7,064 bases of DNA, taken from assembly GCA_016296675.1 (NCBI GenBank), contig JAEDIV010000133.1:1-7064 (forward strand), written 5' to 3'. Below, piece after piece: positions 1-5,742 of this stretch. The DNA is from Clostridia bacterium. Lineage in GTDB: Bacteria > Bacillota > Clostridia > Christensenellales > Aristaeellaceae. The notes under the pieces are model-generated. The model was not told the origin of the DNA. It made no database searches and saw nothing but the letters and a program-made list of their open reading frames with translations. Made by a program: the position numbers and the translations under genes. Each line of letters opens with the position of its first letter. Positions within the stretch are counted from its first letter, which is position 1.

Positions 1-1
1 T

Positions 2-55
2 CAGTGGAACAGCTACACCGGATACATGTCCGCAAACTATCTGAAGCTGAAATAA
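2..55 (+). CDS. C-terminal end of a protein with a bacterial SH3-like (SH3b) domain, partial
   Basis: Only the last 17 codons and the TAA stop (53-55) are present; the rest lies off the left edge. The readable tail is QWNSYTGYMSANYLKLK. The pattern Tyr-x-Gly-Tyr-hydrophobic-Ser-x-x-Tyr-Leu is the typical last strand pair of bacterial SH3 domains (SH3 type 3), as in 'GKTGYVSSNYLKL'-like endings. In Gram-positive bacteria such domains commonly end secreted cell-wall hydrolases or wall-binding proteins. The catalytic part, if any, is not visible, so no enzyme function is assigned. A strong terminator begins 14 bases after the stop, which supports this as a real gene end. The domain call rests on few residues but the motif is distinctive. 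Confidence 0.7.
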   Translation, partial: QWNSYTGYMSANYLKLK

Positions 56-68
56 AACAAATCATCTG

Positions 69-103
69 CCGCCGGATGCTTACGCATCCGGCGGTTTTGT
101 TTG
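69..103 (+). terminator. Rho-independent terminator after the SH3-domain gene
   Basis: A perfect 11-bp GC-rich stem (69-79 pairs with 84-94) has a TTAC tetraloop (80-83) and is followed directly by TTTTGTTTG. An A-rich run precedes the stem (about 50-61). It ends transcription of the SH3-domain gene and separates it from the promoter at 122-150. Confidence 0.93.
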
Positions 104-121
104 TATTTTACGAACGCCGCC

Positions 122-150
122 TTGACTGGCGCTCATTTGCGGTATAAAAT
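122..150 (+). promoter_or_regulatory. Sigma-A (sigma-70) type promoter for the 165-residue membrane protein gene
   Basis: TTGACT (122-127) matches five of six bases of the -35 consensus. TAAAAT (145-150) matches five of six of the -10 consensus, with a 17-base spacer. Transcription would start near 157, giving a leader of roughly 36 bases before the ATG at 193. The site lies between an upstream terminator and a gene with a good ribosome binding site, so the gene appears to be its own transcription unit. No operator-like repeat was seen. Confidence 0.7.
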
Positions 151-175
151 AGACTTAATGTGTGTTAGAATCATC

Positions 176-181
176 AGGAGG
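176..181 (+). promoter_or_regulatory. Ribosome binding site AGGAGG
   Basis: AGGAGG (176-181, continuing as AGGAGGAG to 183) lies 11 bases before the ATG at 193, slightly longer than the optimum. It supports that start; there is no other in-frame ATG nearby. Confidence 0.8.
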
Positions 182-192
182 AGTCTGCATCC

Positions 193-690
193 ATGAATGA
201 AAAGCTTTCTGCTGTAAAAACATTTTTTAAACGCGTATGGGCAAAGGTTACCGAGACAGCCAAAATCGTCTGGCCGAAACTCATTACATTTGCAAAGTTT
301 GTCTTTGAAAAACTCTGTATTTTCCTGCATTTCGTCTGGACGAATCTCAAAAAAGCGTATGCCTTCCTCGCTCCCAAAGTCGTTTCCGCTGTCAAATTTA
401 TTTATAAGAAGCTTTCATCCTTTATAAAGGAAGCTTTCAAAGACAAGCAAAAACTCATTCTGGCTGTCATTCTCATCATTGCCATGCTCTTCACATGCAT
501 TGCTGTCGTCCGCGCAGTCAAGGGCGTGGTGAATGGCGTCGCCGGAATTTTTGCAAGCGATGAAACCTCAAAAGATGCAAATGAAATTGATAAAGCATCT
601 ACGCTTCCTGAGGAAGTGATCTCAGCGTCTGAAGAAGCTGTAGCTCCGTCAGCGAATGCCGCTTCCACACCCGTAGAACCGCTGGAATAA
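193..690 (+). CDS. Unrecognised single-pass membrane protein with seven 11-residue repeats
   Basis: I do not recognise this 165-residue protein, and no function is proposed. It has three visible parts. Residues 11-87 form seven consecutive 11-residue units with consensus x-x-K-x-V-W-x-K-L-x-x. Residues 1-87 hold 19 Lys/Arg against 5 Asp/Glu and are rich in Trp, Phe and Tyr, which suggests long amphipathic helices lying on acidic lipid. Residues 88-106 are a clear membrane-spanning segment flanked by Lys/Arg on both sides. Residues 121-165 are an Ala/Ser/Pro-rich acidic tail (11 acidic, 2 basic) that looks disordered. The charge pattern favours a cytoplasmic N-terminus and an outside tail. There is no cleavable signal peptide. 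It has its own promoter and a terminator downstream, and is convergent with the SGNH gene. Base composition is visibly more A+T rich than the ATP synthase genes. The reading frame is well supported; the role is unknown. Confidence 0.85.
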   Translation: MNEKLSAVKTFFKRVWAKVTETAKIVWPKLITFAKFVFEKLCIFLHFVWTNLKKAYAFLAPKVVSAVKFIYKKLSSFIKEAFKDKQKLILAVILIIAMLFTCIAVVRAVKGVVNGVAGIFASDETSKDANEIDKASTLPEEVISASEEAVAPSANAASTPVEPLE

Positions 691-716
691 ACAAATGCAT
701 TCACCTGATCATAAGA

Positions 717-762
717 AGCCCCCGCGCTTGAAATCAGATCTCCGGTTTCAAGCACGGGGGTT
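717..762 (+). terminator. Long hairpin between convergent genes, probable bidirectional terminator
   Basis: Six GC pairs (719-724 with 755-760) and eight more pairs (726-733 with 746-753) are separated by a single C/A mismatch, giving a long stem with a 12-base loop (734-745). A717-T762 and a G-T pair extend the base. On the plus strand it is followed by TTCATTTGTGTATTT, and on the minus strand by CTTCTTATG. It lies 26 bases after the 165-residue protein gene and 28 bases beyond the stop of the SGNH gene, so it probably terminates both. The plus-strand U-tract is better but interrupted in each direction. Confidence 0.75.
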
Positions 763-789
763 CATTTGTGTATTTATGTATTTCTCCGC

Positions 790-1449
790 TTACAGCATCT
801 TAAGGAAATTACCGATCTTAAGCGCTAAGAGCCTGTGGCCTTCGTCGCTCGGATGCAGGCCGTCAGGCAAAAGGCGCTGTCTGCAGGTTTCATTTTCCGG
901 TTGGATGCCGCTGACCGCGTACAGGTCAAGCACGGGAAGCGCATAGATTTCAGCCACTTCCATCAGGATTTTTCTGTAATCGCGAAGCGTTCCGACGTCT
1001 TCCGGTTTAAAGGAGTCGGAGCCCTTTGGGTTGTCCTCATCCAGTCTGTGAAGGGGCGTCAGGATCAGAACGGGCTTTCCGCAGAATCTCTCAAGAAGGC
1101 CGTTCATCATATAATGGCACGCGCCGTAAAAGGTTTCAGGCGTGCGGTCGTCGGGCCTTCCGATAGGCGCCTGACCGTGCCCAAAGTCGTTGGTGCCGCC
1201 GAATACGACAACGGCGTCGGCGTTTTCGTCCATCTCCCAGAGACGCATACAATAGTCTCTGTCGCTGGGCACACCGGTCATTACCTTCTGGCGGGCAATG
1301 CGCGCGCCGGAAATGCCGTAGTTATTGGCCTTTTTGAGCTCAAACTCTCTTTCAAGTACATCCGTAAAGCGGTTTTCAATCGAAGAAGCGCCCACGCCCT
1401 GCGTGATGCTGTCGCCCAGAAAATTGATGACCGCGCCTTTTAATATCAT
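790..1449 (-). CDS. SGNH-family (GDSL-like) hydrolase, probably cytoplasmic esterase or deacylase
   Basis: This 219-residue protein carries all four SGNH blocks. Block I is GDSIT with the nucleophile Ser14. Block II is NYGISGAR with Gly45 as probable oxyanion donor. Block III is GGTND with Asn87. Block V is DGLHP with Asp196 and His199 completing the triad. Members hydrolyse ester bonds, including acetyl groups on sugars and acyl groups on lipids; the substrate cannot be read from the sequence. No signal peptide or membrane segment is seen, so it is likely cytoplasmic. The ATG at 1449 is chosen because a perfect GGAGGAG lies 7 bases upstream. An in-frame ATG at 1509 would add 20 residues encoded by the terminator hairpin and lacks a good ribosome binding site. 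The gene follows atpC on the same strand, behind the operon terminator. Family assignment is confident; the link to ATP synthase is probably positional only. Confidence 0.92.
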   Translation of the reverse strand: MILKGAVINFLGDSITQGVGASSIENRFTDVLEREFELKKANNYGISGARIARQKVMTGVPSDRDYCMRLWEMDENADAVVVFGGTNDFGHGQAPIGRPDDRTPETFYGACHYMMNGLLERFCGKPVLILTPLHRLDEDNPKGSDSFKPEDVGTLRDYRKILMEVAEIYALPVLDLYAVSGIQPENETCRQRLLPDGLHPSDEGHRLLALKIGNFLKML

Positions 1450-1456
1450 ATTTATT

Positions 1457-1463
1457 CTCCTCC
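1457..1463 (-). promoter_or_regulatory. Ribosome binding site GGAGGAG that sets the SGNH start
   Basis: The minus strand reads GGAGGAG here, 7 bases before the ATG at 1449. It decides between that start and the in-frame ATG at 1509. It begins only a few bases after the U-tract of the preceding terminator. Confidence 0.85.
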
Positions 1464-1470
1464 GGTTTTG

Positions 1471-1506
1471 ATAAAAACCTGCGCAAAGGGTACATGCGCA
1501 GGTTTT
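1471..1506 (-). terminator. Rho-independent terminator at the end of the ATP synthase operon
   Basis: A perfect 12-bp stem (1474-1485 pairs with 1495-1506) encloses a 9-base loop (1486-1494). On the minus strand the stem is AAAACCTGCGCA with its complement, running into TTTTTAT. It starts 9 bases after the atpC stop codon and ends just before the SGNH ribosome binding site. It is a convincing terminator for atpC transcription, though read-through into the SGNH gene must be possible unless that gene has another promoter. On the plus strand the stem is followed by TTTTC, so weak activity that way is also possible. Confidence 0.88.
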
Positions 1507-1515
1507 CATTCGTAT

Positions 1516-1920
1516 TTACTTATCCGAAGCAACAGAAAGCCTTACAAGCGCGCGCTTGAGCCTGGCTTCCGCCATTTTGAGTTCCATCTGGGAAATATCC
1601 TTTTTCGCAATTGCCTCCCTGGATTCCGCCATGGCGTTTTCTGCGCGCTTCACATCAATATCCTCCGCCCACTCAAAGGTAGTGGGAACGAGGCTGACTT
1701 CGCCCGAGATTACGGAAAGGATGCCGCCGATGCAGGAAGCCTTTTTCTCTTTTCCGTCCACGGTGATGAGCGCACGGCCCATACCCAGAGGCGCAACGAG
1801 GTTGATATGCTTGGCCATAATGCCGATTTCACCGGTTGTGGTTCTTGCTACAACCATTTCGGCCATGCCGTCATATTTCAGGCCATCGGGCGTTACAATT
1901 TTGAGCTTGAAGGGTGTCAT
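1516..1920 (-). CDS. atpC: F1Fo ATP synthase epsilon subunit
   Basis: This 134-residue protein is of normal length for epsilon, the central-stalk subunit that joins gamma to the c-ring and inhibits ATP hydrolysis. Residues 1 to about 85 form the beta-sandwich domain; the start FKLKIVTPDG, the stretch TTTGEIGIMAKHINLVAPL (28-46) and the Gly-Gly-Ile at 65-67 are typical. Residues from about 87 to the end form the two-helix C-terminal domain. IDVKRA (88-93) fits the I(L)DxxRA pattern described for ATP binding by Bacillus epsilon, and Arg residues at 120, 123 and 127 lie in the second helix. The ATG overlaps the atpD stop by ATGA (1917-1920), so the two genes are probably translationally coupled. 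It is the last ATP synthase gene, followed by the terminator at 1471-1506. Confidence 0.97.
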   Translation of the reverse strand: MTPFKLKIVTPDGLKYDGMAEMVVARTTTGEIGIMAKHINLVAPLGMGRALITVDGKEKKASCIGGILSVISGEVSLVPTTFEWAEDIDVKRAENAMAESREAIAKKDISQMELKMAEARLKRALVRLSVASDK

Positions 1921-3320
1921 GCGCCCTCACCGCCCCGGAACTTTTCTACGACGTCGTCGATTCCGCCGGCATACAGGAAATAAGACTCGGGGATTTCGTC
2001 ATGCTTGCCTTCGATAATCTCTTTGAAGCCGCGGATGGTTTCCTTGAGCGGGACGTATTTTCCGACATAGCCGGTGAACTGCTCGGCAACGGAGAAGGGC
2101 TGGGACAGGAAGCGCTGAACCTTACGGGCGCGGGCAACGAGCAGTTTGTCCTCGTCGCTCAGTTCATCCATACCCATGATGGCGATGATGTCCTGAAGCT
2201 CCTTGTATCTTTGCAGGATTCTCTGAACCGCGCGGGCAGTCTCATAGTGTTCCTGCCCGATGATTTCGGGGGTCAGGATACGGGAAGAGGAGGACAGCGG
2301 ATCAACCGCGGGATAGATACCCAAAGACGCGATGCCGCGGTCAAGCGCGGTGGTGGCGTCAAGGTGGGCAAAGGTGGTGGCAGGCGCGGGGTCGGTATAG
2401 TCGTCAGCAGGGACATAAACCGCCTGAACGGAAGTGATGGATCCGTTTTTGGTGGAGGTGATGCGCTCCTGCAGCGCGCCCATTTCGGTGGCGAGGGTGG
2501 GCTGATAGCCTACGGCAGAGGGCATGCGGCCCAGAAGCGCCGATACCTCGGAACCGGCCTGCGTGAAGCGGAAGATGTTATCGATGAACAGAAGTACGTC
2601 CTGATGCTTGACATCGCGGAAATACTCGGCCATGGTAAGTCCCGAAAGTCCTACGCGCATACGGGCTCCCGGCGGTTCGTTCATCTGGCCGTAGACCATG
2701 GCGGTCTTGTTGATAACGCCGGACTCGATCATTTCGTTGTAAAGGTCGTTGCCTTCACGAGTGCGCTCACCGACGCCCGTGAATACGGAAATGCCGCCGT
2801 GCGCTTTGGCAACGTTGTTAATCAGCTCCATAATGAGAACGGTTTTGCCTACGCCTGCGCCGCCGAACAGACCGATCTTGCCGCCCTTGGCATAGGGGCA
2901 GATCAGGTCGACGACCTTGATGCCGGTTTCGAGGATCTCGGTCGCCGCTTCCTGGTCCTCGTAAGAGGGCGCGGGGCGGTGGATGGGCCAACGTTCAACA
3001 GAAGCATCCACCTGACCCTTCTCGTCGATAGTCTCGCCCAGAAGATTAAATACGCGGCCTAAGCATTCCTCGCCGACAGGCACAGAAATGGATGCGCCGG
3101 TGTCAACCGCTTCGACGCCCCTCTGAAGTCCGTCGGTAGAGCTCATGGCGATGCAGCGAACGACATTATCGCCGATGTGCTGGGCAACTTCGGCTACGAT
3201 CTTGCTGTCGCCGTTTGGGATTTCAATGGCGCTTAAAAGATCCGGAAGGCAGTCGTCCTGAAAGCGAATGTCCAGAACCGGGCCGACAACCTGAATCACG
3301 GTACCAATATTCTTAGCCAT
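1917..3320 (-). CDS. atpD: F1Fo ATP synthase beta subunit (catalytic)
   Basis: The 467-residue beta subunit carries the three catalytic sites of F1, where ADP and phosphate are joined into ATP. The N-terminal beta-barrel (1 to about 80) opens with IGTVIQVVGPVLDI. The P-loop GGAGVGKT is at 153-160 with Lys159 and Thr160. GERTREG at 184-190 includes the catalytic Glu185 and Arg186. Walker B LLFIDN is at 243-248 with Asp247. SALLGRMPSAVGYQPTLA (260-277) is a strongly conserved beta stretch. The C-terminal lever loop is DELSDED (385-391) rather than the usual DELSEED, a conservative change. Length is normal and no key residue is missing. The ATG at 3320 has AAAGGAG 10 bases upstream. It lies 28 bases after atpG and overlaps atpC by four bases. 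Confidence 0.99.
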   Translation of the reverse strand: MAKNIGTVIQVVGPVLDIRFQDDCLPDLLSAIEIPNGDSKIVAEVAQHIGDNVVRCIAMSSTDGLQRGVEAVDTGASISVPVGEECLGRVFNLLGETIDEKGQVDASVERWPIHRPAPSYEDQEAATEILETGIKVVDLICPYAKGGKIGLFGGAGVGKTVLIMELINNVAKAHGGISVFTGVGERTREGNDLYNEMIESGVINKTAMVYGQMNEPPGARMRVGLSGLTMAEYFRDVKHQDVLLFIDNIFRFTQAGSEVSALLGRMPSAVGYQPTLATEMGALQERITSTKNGSITSVQAVYVPADDYTDPAPATTFAHLDATTALDRGIASLGIYPAVDPLSSSSRILTPEIIGQEHYETARAVQRILQRYKELQDIIAIMGMDELSDEDKLLVARARKVQRFLSQPFSVAEQFTGYVGKYVPLKETIRGFKEIIEGKHDEIPESYFLYAGGIDDVVEKFRGGEGA

Positions 3321-3348
3321 ATGGCCTCAACTCCTTTTGCTTGGTAAC

Positions 3349-4191
3349 TTATGCACCCGCAACAATTTCGGTAATCTCCTGCGTGATCGCCGCCTGACGC
3401 GCGCGGTTGAACTTAAGAGACAGATCTGCGATCATGTCCTCGGCATTGGATGTCGCCGAATCCATGGCGGTTCTGCGAGCAGCCTGCTCAGCTGCGCGGC
3501 TTTCGCAAAGCGCGCCGTACAGGATACCGCCCAGATATTCAGGAACGATTGCCTCAAACACCTCTACACTTCCGCCTTCATAGAGAATCTCGCTCTTTTT
3601 TGCTTCTTCCCCTTGGTCATCCGGCGTAAGCGGCAGAAGCGCTTTCATGTCCGGCGTCTGGGAAAGCACGGAAACGAAATTGGTATACGCAATCAATACG
3701 GACGAATACACTCCGGCTTTAAATGCCTTGGCAACATCCTTTGCAATGGTAAAACAATCGCCGACGGCAACGTCCTCTGCCACAGGATAGGCGTCGGACA
3801 CGATTTCGGCTTTTCTGGCCTTAAAGAAGTCCAGCGCCTTTTTGCCGATGGGCAGTACTGCCGATTCCGACTTTGACATTTCCTCCAGGCACATTTTAAG
3901 CACATTGGAGTTATATCCGCCGGCAAGACCGCGGTCGCCCGCAATAGCGATAAAGAGCGATTTTCCCGTCTTGGGCGCGTTCAGATAGGGCGAATCAAAA
4001 TCCGTATTGGTTTTGACGATATCGTTTATCACGCTTGAAAGAATTTTGAAATAAGGGCGGGCGGAGTCAACCTGCGCCTGCGCGCGCCGAAGCTTGGACG
4101 CCGCGACCATTTCCATGGCCTTGGTGATCTGCTTGGTGCTTTCCATGCTTCGGATTCGGTTTTTGATCTCCTTCGTGGAAACGCCAGCCAT
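3349..4191 (-). CDS. atpG: F1Fo ATP synthase gamma subunit (rotor shaft)
   Basis: The 280-residue gamma subunit is the rotating shaft inside the alpha3-beta3 hexamer. The N-terminal helix (from about residue 5: KEIKNRIRSMESTKQITKAM) and the C-terminal helix ending in NRARQAAITQEITEIVAGA (262-280) are the two halves of the coiled-coil shaft, and both match the family closely. The central domain contains the conserved GDRGLAGGYNSNV near residue 85. The segment ESRAAEQAARRTAMDSATSNA (about 233-253) is another family hallmark. The ATG at 4191 has AAGGAGGG just upstream, and this site overlaps the TAA stop of atpA. Length is normal. The region around 195-212 (DDQGEEAKKSEILYEGG) is a variable, charged loop. 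Confidence 0.98.
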   Translation of the reverse strand: MAGVSTKEIKNRIRSMESTKQITKAMEMVAASKLRRAQAQVDSARPYFKILSSVINDIVKTNTDFDSPYLNAPKTGKSLFIAIAGDRGLAGGYNSNVLKMCLEEMSKSESAVLPIGKKALDFFKARKAEIVSDAYPVAEDVAVGDCFTIAKDVAKAFKAGVYSSVLIAYTNFVSVLSQTPDMKALLPLTPDDQGEEAKKSEILYEGGSVEVFEAIVPEYLGGILYGALCESRAAEQAARRTAMDSATSNAEDMIADLSLKFNRARQAAITQEITEIVAGA

Positions 4192-4195
4192 GTCG

Positions 4196-4206
4196 TTCCC
4201 TCCTTA
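4196..4206 (-). promoter_or_regulatory. atpG ribosome binding site overlapping the atpA stop
   Basis: On the minus strand TAAGGAGGGAA joins the atpA stop codon TAA (4206-4204) to a near-perfect Shine-Dalgarno site for atpG. Ribosomes ending atpA would be delivered onto the atpG initiation region, suggesting coupled translation. Confidence 0.8.
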
Positions 4207-5721
4207 TTCGGTCACCTTGGTGAACTCGGCCTTAACGGCATTGAGCGCGTTCTTCAGGCCTTCCTCGGTTTCCTTTTCGAGCTTTCCGCTCTCGCGGATT
4301 GCGGTCAAAACGCTGTATCCGGAAACATCCATGTATTCATACAGACGCTTTTCGAATTCAGGCAGCTTATCAAGGTCAATATCATTCAGATATCCGTTGA
4401 TAACCGCATAGATGATACAGACCTGATGGGCAACCTCAATGAGAGATTCATTCTTCTGCTTAAGAACGCCGACGATGCGGGAACCGAGGGCAAGACGCGC
4501 CTTGGTATCCGCGTCCAGGTCGCTTCCGAACTGCGCGAAGGACTGAAGCTCGCGATACTGGGAATAAAGAAGCTTAAGGCTTCCGGCTACCTTCTTCATG
4601 GCCTTGATCTGGGCGTCGCCGCCTACGCGGGATACCGAGATACCGGGGTTAACAGCGGGCATGATGCCGGAGTTGAAAAGCTCGCTTTCAAGGAAGATCT
4701 GACCGTCGGTAATGGAAATTACGTTGGTCGGAATGTAGGCGGAAACGTCGCCCGCCTGGGTTTCGATGATGGGAAGCGCGGTAAGGCTTCCGCCGCCTTT
4801 GGCTTCGGAGAGGCGCGCTGCGCGCTCAAGCAGACGAGAATGCAGATAGAATACGTCGCCCGGATAGGCCTCGCGTCCCGGAGGACGGCGGATGAGCAGG
4901 GAAATGGCGCGGTAAGCCACAGCGTGCTTGGAAAGGTCATCATAAATGATGAGCACGTCTTTTCCCTTGTTCATGAAGTATTCGCCCATCGTGCAGCCGG
5001 AATAGGGCGCGATGTACTGCATAGGCGCAAGCTCGGAAGCGGTTGCGGATACTACGATGGTATAATCCATCGCGCCGCCGTTTTCGAGCGTCTGGACTAC
5101 CTGCGCAACGGTGGATCTCTTCTGACCGATGGCGACATAGATGCAGATTACATCCTTGCCCTTCTGGTTGAGAATCGTATCGGTTGCAATGGTGGTCTTT
5201 CCGGTCTGGCGGTCGCCGATGATAAGCTCGCGCTGGCCGCGGCCGATCGGGATCATGGAGTCGATCGCCTTGATACCGGTCTGAAGGGGCGTGTCGACGT
5301 GCTTTCTGTCGATGATGCCGGGCGCGCTCTGCTCAATGGGATCGAAGCGGACGGCAGCTACAGGGCCTTTTCCATCAATGGGCTCGCCCAGCGCATTTAC
5401 AACGCGGCCGATGAGCGCTTCGCCAACGGGCACGGAAACGACGCGGCCGGTGCGCTTTACGATATCGCCTTCCTTGATGCCGTTGTCGCTGCCGAGAATA
5501 ACGATGGAAACTGTATTCTCTTCCAGGTTCTGCGCCATGCCGTAGGAACCGTTCGGAAACTCGATCAGTTCGCCCGCCATACACTTATCAAGGCCGGAAG
5601 CGCGGGCAATGCCGTCGCCAACCAGGATAACAACGCCGGTTTCGCTGGTTTCCAGCTTATTTTCATAGTTCTTAATCTGTTGTCTGATAATTTTCGTAAT
5701 CTCTTCAGGTCTTAATTCCAT
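4204..5721 (-). CDS. atpA: F1Fo ATP synthase alpha subunit
   Basis: The alpha subunit holds the non-catalytic nucleotide sites of the F1 hexamer and supplies the arginine finger to beta. From the ATG at 5721 it is 505 residues, the normal length, and opens MELRPEEITKIIRQQI, like other alpha subunits. The beta-barrel (about 25-95) contains VGDGIARASGL. The P-loop GDRQTGKT is at 169-176. Walker B lies in VLIIYDDLSKHA (256-267). The arginine finger is Arg365 in ISVSRVGG. FAQFGSDLD (395-403) is the conserved C-terminal domain motif. An in-frame TTG at 5742, directly after the atpH stop, would add seven residues. The ATG at 5721 is preferred because it aligns with the family start and has AGGGG (5727-5731) five bases upstream. 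Confidence 0.98.
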   Translation of the reverse strand: MELRPEEITKIIRQQIKNYENKLETSETGVVILVGDGIARASGLDKCMAGELIEFPNGSYGMAQNLEENTVSIVILGSDNGIKEGDIVKRTGRVVSVPVGEALIGRVVNALGEPIDGKGPVAAVRFDPIEQSAPGIIDRKHVDTPLQTGIKAIDSMIPIGRGQRELIIGDRQTGKTTIATDTILNQKGKDVICIYVAIGQKRSTVAQVVQTLENGGAMDYTIVVSATASELAPMQYIAPYSGCTMGEYFMNKGKDVLIIYDDLSKHAVAYRAISLLIRRPPGREAYPGDVFYLHSRLLERAARLSEAKGGGSLTALPIIETQAGDVSAYIPTNVISITDGQIFLESELFNSGIMPAVNPGISVSRVGGDAQIKAMKKVAGSLKLLYSQYRELQSFAQFGSDLDADTKARLALGSRIVGVLKQKNESLIEVAHQVCIIYAVINGYLNDIDLDKLPEFEKRLYEYMDVSGYSVLTAIRESGKLEKETEEGLKNALNAVKAEFTKVTE

Positions 5722-5742
5722 ACTATCCCCTGCTTTCTCCAA

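Noticed and set aside
133..395. Short minus-strand frames near the left end as possible small proteins
   Set aside because: They lie opposite the promoter and the start of the 165-residue gene, are Cys- or Phe-rich without motif, and lack clear ribosome binding sites.
402..755. A 117-codon minus-strand frame opposite the 165-residue membrane protein
   Set aside because: It would run through the probable terminator hairpin and has no supporting start signal; the plus-strand gene has promoter, ribosome binding site and coherent protein architecture.
835..1443. A 202-codon open frame on the plus strand opposite the SGNH gene
   Set aside because: All catalytic blocks of the SGNH hydrolase are encoded on the minus strand with a perfect ribosome binding site; the plus frame has neither motif nor start signal.
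1914..3062. A 382-codon open frame on the plus strand opposite atpD
   Set aside because: It is a mirror of the atpD coding sequence, which is unmistakable; its translation resembles no known protein and there is no ribosome binding site or promoter that would favour it.
4426..5715. A 429-codon open frame on the plus strand opposite atpA
   Set aside because: Long antisense frames are common opposite GC-rich conserved genes with biased third positions. The protein is Gly/Asp-rich without recognisable domains, and atpA is certain.
5722..5742. TTG start at 5742 for atpA, adding seven residues
   Set aside because: The extra residues are not seen at the start of alpha subunits, and the ATG at 5721 has a suitable purine-rich site and matches the family N-terminus.
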